Shown here: positions 1 to 9,200 of the stretch, piece after piece
Position numbering within the stretch: position 1 is the stretch's first letter
Layout of the letters: each line of letters starts with the position of its first letter
NCBI GenBank assembly: GCA_029259835.1
Contig: JAJDEL010000557.1
Span: 1-11,935, forward strand
Reading direction: 5' to 3'
DNA length: 11,935 nucleotides
From: Planctomicrobium sp.
GTDB taxonomy: Bacteria; Planctomycetota; Planctomycetia; Planctomycetales; Planctomycetaceae
Program-made: the position numbers and the translations under genes
Notes under the pieces: model-generated
The model's input: only the letters and a program-made list of their open reading frames with translations
Told to the model about the DNA's origin: nothing
Database searches by the model: none

Positions 1-30
1 GTGAATTTCACTTTTCACTGACCATCAACA

Positions 31-37
31 AGAAGGA
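31..37 (+). promoter_or_regulatory. Ribosome binding site setting the GTG start at 44
   Basis: AGAAGGA lies six bases before the GTG at 44. This spacing supports the GTG start over the next in-frame GTG at 53, which would be 15 bases away. Only 43 bases precede the gene in this window, so its promoter cannot be judged. Confidence 0.7.
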
Positions 38-43
38 ACGACC

Positions 44-835
44 GTGTTTCGCGTGAAGATTTCCGTTGCGACTTACGAATTTGGACAAGACGTTCGCACG
101 GCCCTGCATACGGCGATGACGATGGGCGCGCAAGGTGTGCAGTTCGATCTTCGCAGTCAGGTGCGCCCAAGTGACTATGGAGAGACCGCACGTCGGCAAC
201 TCCTGAACTATCTTAGTGAACGAGACCTGGCGCCTGCTTCGGCAACATTTTCGTTAAGAAGTGCGTTATTTGAAAACGATCGACTCGAGGAACGACTCGA
301 AGCCGTGCGAAATGCCATCGTGTTTGCATCGCAAATTAAAATTCGAATTCTGACATTGCGAGTCGGTCGATTGCCTGAGAGTGATTCCGACGAATACCAG
401 AATCTCATTCTGCCGATTATTCGCGATCTGGTCATGCACGCGAATCACTTCGGTGTCGCGATTTGTTTGATCCCTGCTGGCGATTCACCGGAGTCGCTGC
501 ATTCATTTCTCAATGAAATCAAAACCGGGCCGGTTGCAATCGACGCTGATCTTGGAAGCTGGGTGCTTTCTGGTCGTTCTCCGAGCACGCAGTTAAGAGA
601 GCTTCACAATGTGATCGGTCACGTGGAAATTCGCGACGCCGTTCGAGACGTCGATGGGATCGGACAGGAAGTTCCACTCGGTCGAGGAGAAATCGACTGG
701 GACGAAGTCGCAGGTCTGCTGGGAGAAATCGAGTATTCCGGTTGGTTGAACGTACGGCGTTCCACAGGCAACGACAAAATCGGCGACGCCACCCGCGCGA
801 TTCAATACCTGAACAATTTGATCCCAATGGGATAA
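44..835 (+). CDS. Sugar phosphate isomerase/epimerase-like TIM barrel (AP endonuclease 2 / xylose isomerase-like fold), metal site degenerate
   Basis: A 263-residue soluble protein with no signal peptide, of the usual length for the sugar phosphate isomerase/epimerase family. Family members use a divalent metal in a TIM barrel to isomerise or epimerise sugars. The C-terminal half shows the family signatures: VAIDADLGSW (164-173, where family members have an Asp followed by a helix), HVEIRDA (193-199, the His and Asp of the metal/substrate site) and LGRGEIDW (212-219, matching the usual LGxGxIDW). Two metal ligands seem absent. The Glu expected in the strand at 138-144 (usually LxLEN/P) is Ile143, and the Glu expected in the GWLNVRR strand (234-239) is Arg238. 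The fold assignment is sound, but catalysis by the standard mechanism is doubtful; it may bind ligand only or use another chemistry. The GTG start is chosen because of the well-placed ribosome binding site. Gene 909-1781 follows 73 bases later on the same strand with no clear terminator between, so co-transcription is possible. Confidence 0.8.
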   Translation: MFRVKISVATYEFGQDVRTALHTAMTMGAQGVQFDLRSQVRPSDYGETARRQLLNYLSERDLAPASATFSLRSALFENDRLEERLEAVRNAIVFASQIKIRILTLRVGRLPESDSDEYQNLILPIIRDLVMHANHFGVAICLIPAGDSPESLHSFLNEIKTGPVAIDADLGSWVLSGRSPSTQLRELHNVIGHVEIRDAVRDVDGIGQEVPLGRGEIDWDEVAGLLGEIEYSGWLNVRRSTGNDKIGDATRAIQYLNNLIPMG

Positions 836-908
836 CTCTCCAACGAAATTGAGACAAAAACCGTAGAGCCTGCGTATTGCCTCTTAACTTCTTTGATCAA
901 CAGCTCCC

Positions 909-1781
909 ATGCAATTTGACGATTCATTCAATTTTCGAAACTTTCTTCTGGTTTTCACCATGGTCGTCGGGAACTTACAAGCAGAAGACTCAACGGATTC
1001 AGTTGAAAGAACCATTGAAAATTTCAATCGTATCAATGCAAATTTGAGTTGCGGATCGCAACCTCAAAGTGAGAGTCACTTTGCGAAGTTACAGAAACTC
1101 GGCTTCAAGACAGTTGTTTGCGTCGACGGAACTTCACCCAACCTGAAGATGTTACGCAAACACGGATTGCGGTCTGTTCACATTCCACTTCCTTACTCTG
1201 GAATCCCGCAAGAATCGAGCCGGATGCTCACAAAAGCGATGCGAGAATGTGAGAAACCCATTTTTGTTCATTGCCACCATGGCCTTCATCGTGGACCGGC
1301 TGCCGCAGCGGTTTGTGGAATCGCACAGGTTCACTTTTCACAGAAAGAAGCCGTGAAATTTCTCCAAACAGTCGGAACTGATCCAGCTTATGTCGGACTT
1401 TATCGAGACGTACAAAACTTTTCCGTTTTGAGCACTGAAGACGATCGTCAATTGTCACGAATTCAGCTTCTTGAACAAGCCCCAGCAACCAAGCTGTCTG
1501 ATGTGATGGTCCGAATTGAATCTCATTTTCGATTCTTGAAGGATCAAGCAACAAAACAACAGCAATCGAATGATTCATGGACCGAACATTCCGTCGCCAT
1601 TATTGAGGAGTTCAAGGAAGCTGGACGACTTTACAAACAAGCTGACAATCTGAAAATTGAACTGCAAGAATCTGTTCAGACTGCAACGTCTCTTCGCCTG
1701 ACAGTTGGGAATCACGAGCGTAGTGTCGCCCTGAAAGTGCTAGAGAAGTCCTGTGTTCAGTGTCATGCCAAAAGGCGATAG
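909..1781 (+). CDS. Exported dual-specificity-phosphatase-like protein with C-terminal cytochrome c'-like heme domain
   Basis: A 290-residue protein. Residues 1-25 form a plausible signal peptide (hydrophobic FLLVFTMVVG followed by LQA then Glu-Asp). Residues about 44-170 match the cysteine phosphatase fold of DSP/DUF442-like proteins: LSCGSQPQ then a KLGFKTVVCVDG strand (64-74), and the P-loop HCHHGLHR (121-128), with nucleophile Cys122 and Arg128 in CX5R spacing. The residue after Arg is Gly129 (then Pro) rather than the common Ser/Thr, and a clear general-acid Asp is not evident in the PYSGIP loop (95-100). Residues about 180-290 are charged and helix-rich and end in CVQCH (282-286) four residues from the C-terminus. 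That is where cytochrome c'/c556 four-helix proteins carry their heme motif. Export and heme attachment agree with each other. I infer a periplasmic, heme-bearing phosphatase-like enzyme or redox sensor; the substrate is unknown. No good ribosome binding site precedes the ATG at 909. The next Met (960) would destroy the signal peptide, so 909 is preferred. Confidence 0.75.
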   Translation: MQFDDSFNFRNFLLVFTMVVGNLQAEDSTDSVERTIENFNRINANLSCGSQPQSESHFAKLQKLGFKTVVCVDGTSPNLKMLRKHGLRSVHIPLPYSGIPQESSRMLTKAMRECEKPIFVHCHHGLHRGPAAAAVCGIAQVHFSQKEAVKFLQTVGTDPAYVGLYRDVQNFSVLSTEDDRQLSRIQLLEQAPATKLSDVMVRIESHFRFLKDQATKQQQSNDSWTEHSVAIIEEFKEAGRLYKQADNLKIELQESVQTATSLRLTVGNHERSVALKVLEKSCVQCHAKRR

Positions 1782-1829
1782 TAACCCTTGCACAATCTCA
1801 TGCTAATAAACTTTCAAGAACTGAAATAC

Positions 1830-4800
1830 TTACTCTGACCGGATGAATGCAATGATATCCGCGACATCCTGTGGCGTGTGATCTTTCTCCAGACCTTCAG
1901 GCATGAAGGAGCGACCAGTGTTGACCATTTCTTCGATATTCACACGCAGAATTGTTTCTGACTTCCCGTCAGGTCGAATCAGTTTCAGGCTGGTCGCGGT
2001 CTCTTCGAAAATGAGACCGCTATAAACTTTGCCATCCTTTGTCGCGATTGAATAGCCGCGATACTTCGCCTCCGCTGCGGCATTCGGATCGAGAATCGCT
2101 GTGAGCAGATAGTCATCAGGTTTTGAAGCGAGCGTCGCGAGCTTCGGACCGAAATCATTTCCTACATCAAGGTGTTTGTGGCAACTGCTGCAAACTTTCT
2201 TGAAAAGCTCGCGACCTTTGAGCGAATCACCCTTGAGTGAAAGTGCCGGGTGGAACGCCTCCAGAACTTCTGTCCGCGAGGGCCTTGTCGGTTCTAGTTT
2301 CGTGATTTCCTGAAAACGTTTTTTGATTTCAGACTGCCGGTGATTGCTCAGTGCATCCCGTGTTGCGACGCTTAGGTCGCTCAGTGAAGTCGACTGCTTT
2401 TCCAATGCTTTCAGCAAAGCCGCCAATGCTCCGGCGTCTGTCAAAATAATTGCCTGGATTTCCGCCTGTGTTACAGGAGTATGCCGACTCATTTGCTTAA
2501 GCAAACTCTTCGTTGCTTTCAAACGCAATACCGATTCGATAGCTGCGGTGACGACTTCTGGAGGATTGGACGGGTCGAGAAAGCTCAAAGCAACCTCCTC
2601 TGCCGAGACACCTTCAACAAAACTTGTCAGTTGCAATGCTTGTGGAATCTGTGATGCTGGCAGTGATTTCTCATTTAGACTCTCAGCGGCATCATTGATG
2701 AGGTTTTGGAAATACGATGATGATCTTTCCGACAGATTCTTTGAAGCGTCTGCAAATGAAATATTCTGTCGTTCGAGGTATTCCAGTGCAGTCAGCAGCA
2801 GTTGCCTCTTCAGGTGTTCAGACTCTAATTTCTTCAACGATTTCCCCAGTTGTTCAAGCCCCTGAACAGGATCGTTTCCAATGAGAGTTGCCAACAACGA
2901 GTTGAGTAATTTCGGGTCGGTGTTCCCTTGTTGAATCGCTGCAACGAGAAGTTGACCAGCAACGTTATTCGTCGAAGAGAGAATCGCTGTGCGAATCCAC
3001 AAGTTGTCCGAGCTGGTTTCTATCAGACGCCTCAGAATGCGAATTCTGTCATCCGGATTCGCATCCCCTGCAGCCAAGGCGAGTTCGAAACGTATCCGTT
3101 CTGAAGGATCGTTCATAAGTATCAGCGGCTGCCATTTGTAACGTAGATTTGACTCCGCGCCCCAAATTCTCAATGCATTGATGACAACGTTCGGATCTGC
3201 GGACCGATACAATTTACGAATCCCTGGATTCTCACCAGGGAGCAAAGCTAAAGTATGACCAGCCTGAACGAGGCAACGGCTCTCTTCCGTTTCATTGACC
3301 AATTGATGAATCGCAGAATTGACTTCTGGATTAACTTCCGTCGTTCGTTCAACGATGAGTCGTTGAGCCGTGTCGCGCGTCCAACCATTTGGGCTTTCCA
3401 ATTTAGCGACGAGTGATTTCGTATCGAGTTTGCTCAGGTTTTCGATGGCTGTTGGCGGCGATTCTTTTCGGGAAATGCGATAGATACGACCGCGATTGTA
3501 TCCGGCATACAAGTCGAGCTTGGCTTGCCAGGCTTCCGGGATCCATTCCGGGTGTTCAATCACATGACGATACATATCACACACCCATAGCGAACCGTCA
3601 GGTGCGGTCATTAACCGAACCGGGCGAAACCAGTTATCGGTTGAAGAGAGAAACTCAGAGTTTTGTTCGCCCGCGTGCCTTTTTCCCGTGAACTCAATCG
3701 TTGATGTGTCGACATTAACGCGACTGACGAGATTATGCACCGGCTCGCAAATGAGTACCGATCCATAAACGTCTGAACCAAGAGTGTCGTTCCGAAAGAC
3801 GGTCGGACTGCAAGCGGATGTGAATCGGTCAAGTGCCCAGAGATCGTTGAATCGATCCAGGCTGCGACTGGTCGGATAGACCGGCGGTGCACGTGCTGGT
3901 TCCGTGAGGTGATGCATCGGCGAAGGTGATGCCACATGCGGATTGCGACTGAGGTCGCGATCTTCAATCACGAATTGAAAGAGTGGATAACTGTTGCTGT
4001 TGCCGTACCAGTTGCCGAAGTCGTCGCGGCTGCGACCGTATTGACTGCTACCGCTAACTGGTTCCAGCCTACCTGACTCAGGATGAATGCGGCAATCACG
4101 ACCGGAGATGTTCACCTTTTCGCCAGTCTTCACGCAGGTGATCTCACGATTGTTCGTTCCTGCTGACAGATAAAGCCAACCATCAAGGCCGTGCTCGAAG
4201 CCACCAATTCGGTGCTGTGGGTTTGACTCTTCGAAACCGGAATACAGGACTTCCGTTTCATCACATTTCAAATCACCATCGGTGTCACGAGCAAAAATAA
4301 TATCGGGAGCACCACAAATCAGCACACCATCTTTCCAAGGAGAGACGCCTGTAGGAAATGAAAGTCCCGACAGAAATGTGGTCGCCGCGTCGTAGGTGCC
4401 GTCTCCATCTTTATCAACGAGTACCTTAATTCGACCGGCTGCCGGACCATCCCAGGGTTCGTGTCGTTCGATCTTGGAGAGATCTTCTTCCGGATTGCCA
4501 CGTGGGTAATCCCCCATTTCAACAACCCATAGCCGACCCTGAGCATCAACCGCGAAGTTCACTGGATCACGAATGAGCGGCTCTGCCGCGATCACATCAA
4601 TCTCGAAACCATCGGGGACTGAAAACGTTTTCAACGCATCATTGATTGAAAGCGGGACGTCCAGGTCCTTCGCTCCGACGAGTTCTTTCACTCGGCGAAT
4701 AATGACTTCTTCTGTTCCTGTCGACCAGCGACCAGGCAACAAATAGTAGATCATGGAGAAGTCGACTTCGTAGCCTCCTTCGGCACGCATCCTCTCCGGC

Positions 4801-6059
4801 GCGACATAGGCGAATACGTCATTCGCGTACGCGGTCACCCAGACTTTATCAGGTGAGAGTCCGGGGACAAGCTGCGGTAGTTCTTTCTTAATGCGTAAGG
4901 CGTAGTCGACGCAAACTTCGCCGCCGAGAAAGACCATGGCGAACTCATTGCCGAATCGCCAAACCTGAATCGGCATCGGGTACGTTTCCGGCAGCCGTCC
5001 CATCCGTTTCTTGGTGTCGATCATTACTTCCGCATGTTTTCGAACCTGTTGCCGCGTACTCTTCAATCCTTCCCGCATTTCAGCATCACTTGGTCGATCA
5101 CTCGGCAAACCAGCATACCCGAAGGATGCTGAGGGCGGCGCCGAGATTGCTGCCATCTCTTTTTTGTCATCCACGAGTCGCGTCACTTCGTCGGAAATTT
5201 CTTTCCCTTGACGCTGAGAGATTTCAAAGGCGTGTTCGCGATTTCGTTCCGGATTTGCATCCGCTCCACAACCAATCGTGCAGAGAGCAATCGCCCCTTC
5301 GTTGGCTTCTTCAAGATATTTCGTGGCGTAGGCCGCCCAGTCTCCGTTCACGCGATTGTAATCACCGCCAAACGTCGTGCAGTGGCAAGCGTAATTGAAG
5401 AGGAGTCCGCGTGTTTTTCCGGAATCGTCTGTAATACGCAGAACTGGTAGTGAATGATCAACGGGACCGCTCGGGTTTTCGCCGAATCCAGACCAGATAC
5501 CGTCTTTCAGCACACGCCGATTGCGAGCGAACGTCACTTCTCCAGAACTCGTAGATAGCTGACCAGGTTGCAAGTCCGCAATAGCTTCGTCAACAGCCTT
5601 GATGACCTGATTACGAACAATCGTTGTGTACGCTTCAGTCGCGATTATCTCAACTTCTGTCTGTGGAACCGAATAGAGGTTGCTCAAGCCGCGACCAATG
5701 TGAGGAGCGGTGTGTGAATGCGTGCAGCAGATCACGAATCGACTGCGCGGAATATTGTGCTTCTTTTTGACAGCGTCGTGAATGTCCTTGGTCAGCACGC
5801 CAGGGAAACCGATTGTGTCAACTGAAACGAGAACGTGCAGTCCCTGCTTTCCATCGGTCGTCATTGCCATTGCACGAGCGAAAAGCTGCTCGTCGATCCC
5901 GGCGTACGGCTTAGCTCGATTGCCATATCCGGACAGCCTGACCGGTGCGGTCGGTGTGATGTCGACTTTCGAGAAGCCGAACTCAAACTCCGCCGCCGAG
6001 ATCGGCTGAGTGAACATCGAAAATGCAAAAAACGAAACAACTAGAAACCAGCGACGCAT
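1830..6059 (-). CDS. Exported fusion: neutral-ceramidase-like metal hydrolase + PVC beta-propeller + helical repeats + C-terminal cytochrome c
   Basis: A 1409-residue protein starting at the ATG ending at 6059. The open frame continues upstream to 6197, but this start has GGAG six bases away and begins a clean signal peptide (1-23, ending ISAA). Residues about 24-465 resemble neutral/alkaline non-lysosomal ceramidase. Candidate zinc ligands by alignment from memory with the Pseudomonas enzyme are THSH (113-116), His226 in NYACHC, Glu381 and Tyr430. The catalytic Ser of true ceramidases (GDxSPN) aligns with Asn269 in GADANP, so ceramide hydrolysis is doubtful. Residues about 470-865 form the PVC-type membrane-bound-dehydrogenase-like beta-propeller (VPDGFEIDVIAAEP at the start; Ca-loop-like DKDGDG at 549-554 and DTDGD at 592-596). 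Residues about 870-1265 are helical, HEAT-like. Residues about 1275-1409 are the PVC C-terminal heme domain with CSSCH (1290-1294) and a likely axial Met1386 in SFMPEG. The substrate is unknown; oxidation or hydrolysis of polymers or lipids outside the cytoplasm is inferred. The gene converges on 909-1781 with a 48-base gap. Confidence 0.85.
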   Translation of the reverse strand: MRRWFLVVSFFAFSMFTQPISAAEFEFGFSKVDITPTAPVRLSGYGNRAKPYAGIDEQLFARAMAMTTDGKQGLHVLVSVDTIGFPGVLTKDIHDAVKKKHNIPRSRFVICCTHSHTAPHIGRGLSNLYSVPQTEVEIIATEAYTTIVRNQVIKAVDEAIADLQPGQLSTSSGEVTFARNRRVLKDGIWSGFGENPSGPVDHSLPVLRITDDSGKTRGLLFNYACHCTTFGGDYNRVNGDWAAYATKYLEEANEGAIALCTIGCGADANPERNREHAFEISQRQGKEISDEVTRLVDDKKEMAAISAPPSASFGYAGLPSDRPSDAEMREGLKSTRQQVRKHAEVMIDTKKRMGRLPETYPMPIQVWRFGNEFAMVFLGGEVCVDYALRIKKELPQLVPGLSPDKVWVTAYANDVFAYVAPERMRAEGGYEVDFSMIYYLLPGRWSTGTEEVIIRRVKELVGAKDLDVPLSINDALKTFSVPDGFEIDVIAAEPLIRDPVNFAVDAQGRLWVVEMGDYPRGNPEEDLSKIERHEPWDGPAAGRIKVLVDKDGDGTYDAATTFLSGLSFPTGVSPWKDGVLICGAPDIIFARDTDGDLKCDETEVLYSGFEESNPQHRIGGFEHGLDGWLYLSAGTNNREITCVKTGEKVNISGRDCRIHPESGRLEPVSGSSQYGRSRDDFGNWYGNSNSYPLFQFVIEDRDLSRNPHVASPSPMHHLTEPARAPPVYPTSRSLDRFNDLWALDRFTSACSPTVFRNDTLGSDVYGSVLICEPVHNLVSRVNVDTSTIEFTGKRHAGEQNSEFLSSTDNWFRPVRLMTAPDGSLWVCDMYRHVIEHPEWIPEAWQAKLDLYAGYNRGRIYRISRKESPPTAIENLSKLDTKSLVAKLESPNGWTRDTAQRLIVERTTEVNPEVNSAIHQLVNETEESRCLVQAGHTLALLPGENPGIRKLYRSADPNVVINALRIWGAESNLRYKWQPLILMNDPSERIRFELALAAGDANPDDRIRILRRLIETSSDNLWIRTAILSSTNNVAGQLLVAAIQQGNTDPKLLNSLLATLIGNDPVQGLEQLGKSLKKLESEHLKRQLLLTALEYLERQNISFADASKNLSERSSSYFQNLINDAAESLNEKSLPASQIPQALQLTSFVEGVSAEEVALSFLDPSNPPEVVTAAIESVLRLKATKSLLKQMSRHTPVTQAEIQAIILTDAGALAALLKALEKQSTSLSDLSVATRDALSNHRQSEIKKRFQEITKLEPTRPSRTEVLEAFHPALSLKGDSLKGRELFKKVCSSCHKHLDVGNDFGPKLATLASKPDDYLLTAILDPNAAAEAKYRGYSIATKDGKVYSGLIFEETATSLKLIRPDGKSETILRVNIEEMVNTGRSFMPEGLEKDHTPQDVADIIAFIRSE

Positions 6060-6065
6060 GATTGA

Positions 6066-6069
6066 CTCC
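6066..6069 (-). promoter_or_regulatory. Ribosome binding site GGAG deciding the start at 6059
   Basis: Read on the minus strand, GGAG stands six bases before the ATG whose first base is 6059. It favours this start over the in-frame ATG at 6071, which overlaps the site, and over the longer frame to 6197, whose extra 46 residues have no signal-peptide character. Confidence 0.6.
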
Positions 6070-6183
6070 ATTATGGGTTTCACACATCGTGTCGAATCCA
6101 GCGGACGCCGTCCAGTCTCCGGGATGAAGCAGGCAGAAGAAGAATTTGGAATTGCGCGAGAATACAGTGCTTCATTCATAGTG

Positions 6184-6210
6184 AAAAAACCCGGCATTTC
6201 TTAAATGCCG
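6184..6210 (-). terminator. Rho-independent terminator of the metalloprotease gene
   Basis: An 8-bp perfect stem, CGGCATTT (6192-6199) and AAATGCCG (6203-6210), with a three-base loop. On the minus strand it is followed by GG and then six T (complement of 6184-6189), the classical layout. It lies about 80 bases past the stop of the gene at 6292. Plus-strand reading also gives a T-rich tail (AACTTTTAATTT), so it may work in both directions. It separates transcription of the protease from the ceramidase-like gene, so the latter needs its own promoter between about 6060 and 6184; I see no convincing -35/-10 pair there. Confidence 0.75.
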
Positions 6211-6291
6211 AACTTTTAATTTGACCACTTAATTTCACGCGACTCCTATACTGCAATGAACATGTTCGCATCAAGGCGATCCAAAACGAGC

Positions 6292-9200
6292 TCACCCAAA
6301 TTGAAGCTGCGTTGACCATTGCCTGTCGCCGCGGCCGAATTGCAAGTCGAGTCCGGCGAATCCGGTGTGGAAGCTGCTGCTGGTGACAAAGGCACTTGGA
6401 GGCAAGACGAAAAATTCGGTTTCAATGAGATGAGCGTGGCTTGCTTCGCCATCTTGATCTTCGTCCTGATCGTTGTCTGAAAACAATCCGGAACCTGATG
6501 TTCTTCCTGAAGAAGTCGACTGTACTGAACTCAAGCCAGGAAGTGTATAAGGATCAGCGGCAGCCATGTCGACGACATAACCCATATCTTGAAGTGCCGC
6601 GACTGTCACGGAACTGATTGGCATGGGGCCGTTCTCAGCCCAACCGGTCATTAGTTCGGTGTCAAATACTGATTCTCGCCAGTGACCATCGCGTGTTCCG
6701 GCCCCGCCGGTATTTTCAATTGGGACATCCGTTGGACCGGTGCCGATCAACTCTCCGTATGCTGTGCGAGCTGCTTGTCCGGTGAAGACGGGATTGCTCG
6801 TTCCCAATCCAGAGGCAAGGCCCATATAGCTCCACATCGTTCCAATACCGAGAACATGCCCCATTTCATGCATGATCACAGAGGTGAACGTCCCGTTATT
6901 TTCCATGATCGGAATGTCCGCAGAGTCGAATTGCATGATTCCGTATGCGGGAATCAACGATCCGCTTCGAATCTCTCTCGGTCCAGCTTGCCCCAGAATG
7001 TTGTAGGCCCCATCAATATACGGAGCACTCGCATCGATGACGATATCGTCAACGAGGCCGATTGACGTAAAGACGTCCGGAAGGTCTCCAACAATGATTT
7101 CGGACCAACGATTGGCTGCGTCCGTAAAAGCTGCCTGTTGAGAGGCAGTCATGTTGTTGTCTGTAAATCGAACGACGATATTGAACTCAGAAACAGGAGC
7201 TGGTGGCGGCGGTGTTTCTGGAACGGACGCTGAATCCTGAATGAAACGAACGATTCCGAAAACGTCTTTCGGGTCCGAATAGCTGGCGACAATCGTCCCA
7301 CCAGGAGTGACGTTAAGGACTCCATTATTATCGCCGCCTGCAGATTCAGTCGTCGCAATACTGCCAGTAAAAGCTCCATTTCCGTCTGCGAAGAGCGTGA
7401 GCGTTTCTGAATCGACTCCTGCAGTCACAGTCACTTGAACGCTCGCCAATCCAGTAAGATCACGGTCGGTCAGAGTCACTCCAACGTTCTCTCCTGGAGC
7501 ATAAGAAGTGTTGTCAAGTTCAAGTTGGGCGGTGTTTGAGAAAATCGTTGCAGAATCGTTTGCTGTGCTCGTTCCGCCGATTGAATCTAAGGCATCGTCA
7601 TAGGCGACGGAGATGGTTCCTCTCGCCTCAACGTTCAGGATTCCGTTCTGGCTACTTCCACCGGCGGCTGTTGTATTGAGTTGCCCGGTGAAAAGTCCGC
7701 CACCAGCGGCGTTGAGAGTGAGAGTTTCCGTGTCGCCACCAGAGGTGACGTCTACGGAAATTTGACTTTGACCATCAAGGTCAACATCGTCGACGCTCAC
7801 AGTAACACTGTCACCCACACGGTAACTTGTCGCATTTAAGCCCACGGTTCCCGTTGCCCCTGTGACAGGTGGCGGTGGTTCCGCAACTGTTGCGGAGGTC
7901 TGGATGAGACGTGCGCTGCCTGAAATATCCGCGGAGTCTGAATAGCTGGCGGCAATCGTTCCTCCTGGACTGACGTTCAGAAACCTGTCTTGGTCACTCC
8001 CTGCGGAATCAGTCGTCGAAATCGTCCCAGTAAAAACTCCGTTCCCGGCGGCGGAGAGCGTGAGTGTTTCGGTATCAACTCCAGCGGTCACCATCACTTG
8101 AACACTTGTCAAACCAGTCAAATCACGGTCGGTGAGAGTCACTCCAACGTTCTCTCCTGGAGCATAAGAAGTGTTGTCTAGTGTCAGTTGAGCAGTGTTT
8201 GAGAGAATCGTTGCAGAATCATTTGCTGTACTCGTTCCGCCGGTTGCATCGAAGTCATCATTGTAAACAACTGAAATGGCCCCCCCCGCCACAACGTTCA
8301 GATTTCCATTCTGGTTACTTCCACCGGCCGCAGTTGTATTGAGCTGTCCAGTGAAGAGTCCACCACCAGCGGCGTTGAGAGTGAGAGTTTCCGTGTCGCC
8401 ACCAGAGGTGACGTCTACGGAAATTTGACTTTGACCATCAAGGTCAACATCGTCGACGCTCACAGAAACACTGTCACCGACACGGTAATCAGTTGAATTC
8501 AATGCGACCGTTCCGGTGACACCAGTCGCTGGTGGAGGTGGATCCGGCGTTGGGGGTGGATCTGTCGGGACTGTCACTTCTTCAAGCGTTGTGATTTCCA
8601 GAGACCATCCACGGATCGCGCCGCCATTTCGTCGACGCGTGTCTTCGACTCTCAGTGTCCAGGATCCGTTTGCGTCTAAACCATCAAAGTCAGAAAGTGT
8701 TCCTTGGGCACGAAAAGTTCCAGAAAATGGTGCGCTGCCAGAGGTGATTGACTGACTCGCTTCGTCATCGAATGTCGTGTTGGAATAATCGTCACTCGTT
8801 CCTCCCAATCCACTGGCAAGAGTCACGCGCGTGCCGTCCGGTCCAATGAGATAGATTCGCAAATCTCGATCGGATGCGTGATCAACATCAATCGTCACAT
8901 TAACATCGACAATCGGCCCATTTTGCCCGGTGGCATCAATTGTGGAAGTTCGGTTGTTAGCACGTCCAGAGGAAATGCTCACATCCTGAGTGTTTTCAAA
9001 GATGGAAACAACTTCAACTTGTTCAGTTGTTGTTCCTCCACCTCCAGTATCGGTCCCTCCACCACCAGTGTCTGTGCCCCCACCGCCGGTATCGGTTCCG
9101 CCGCCTCCAGTGCCTCCACCGCCAGTATCTGTTCCACCACCAGTATCTGTTGTTTCAGCAGTGAGATTGAGTGACCAGGAATTCAGCCGACCACCACGCC

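Noticed and set aside
1..11. GTGAA-T-TTCAC dyad at the left edge as an operator
   Set aside because: Perfect but only 5-bp arms, at the window edge, with no upstream context to place a promoter.
2344..2865. Plus-strand frame of 173 codons inside the fusion gene
   Set aside because: Antisense to the helical-repeat region of the minus-strand gene; Ser/Cys-rich composition typical of a shadow frame and no start signals.
6060..6197. Longer start for the ceramidase-like fusion gene
   Set aside because: The extra 46 residues would bury the clear signal peptide and would place the gene start inside the terminator hairpin; GGAG at 6066-6069 supports 6059.
7201..8526. Possibility that the direct repeats mark a transposon or CRISPR-like element
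   Set aside because: The repeats are in frame, have a period of 221 codons and encode protein repeats; there is no transposase, no inverted termini and no spacer pattern.
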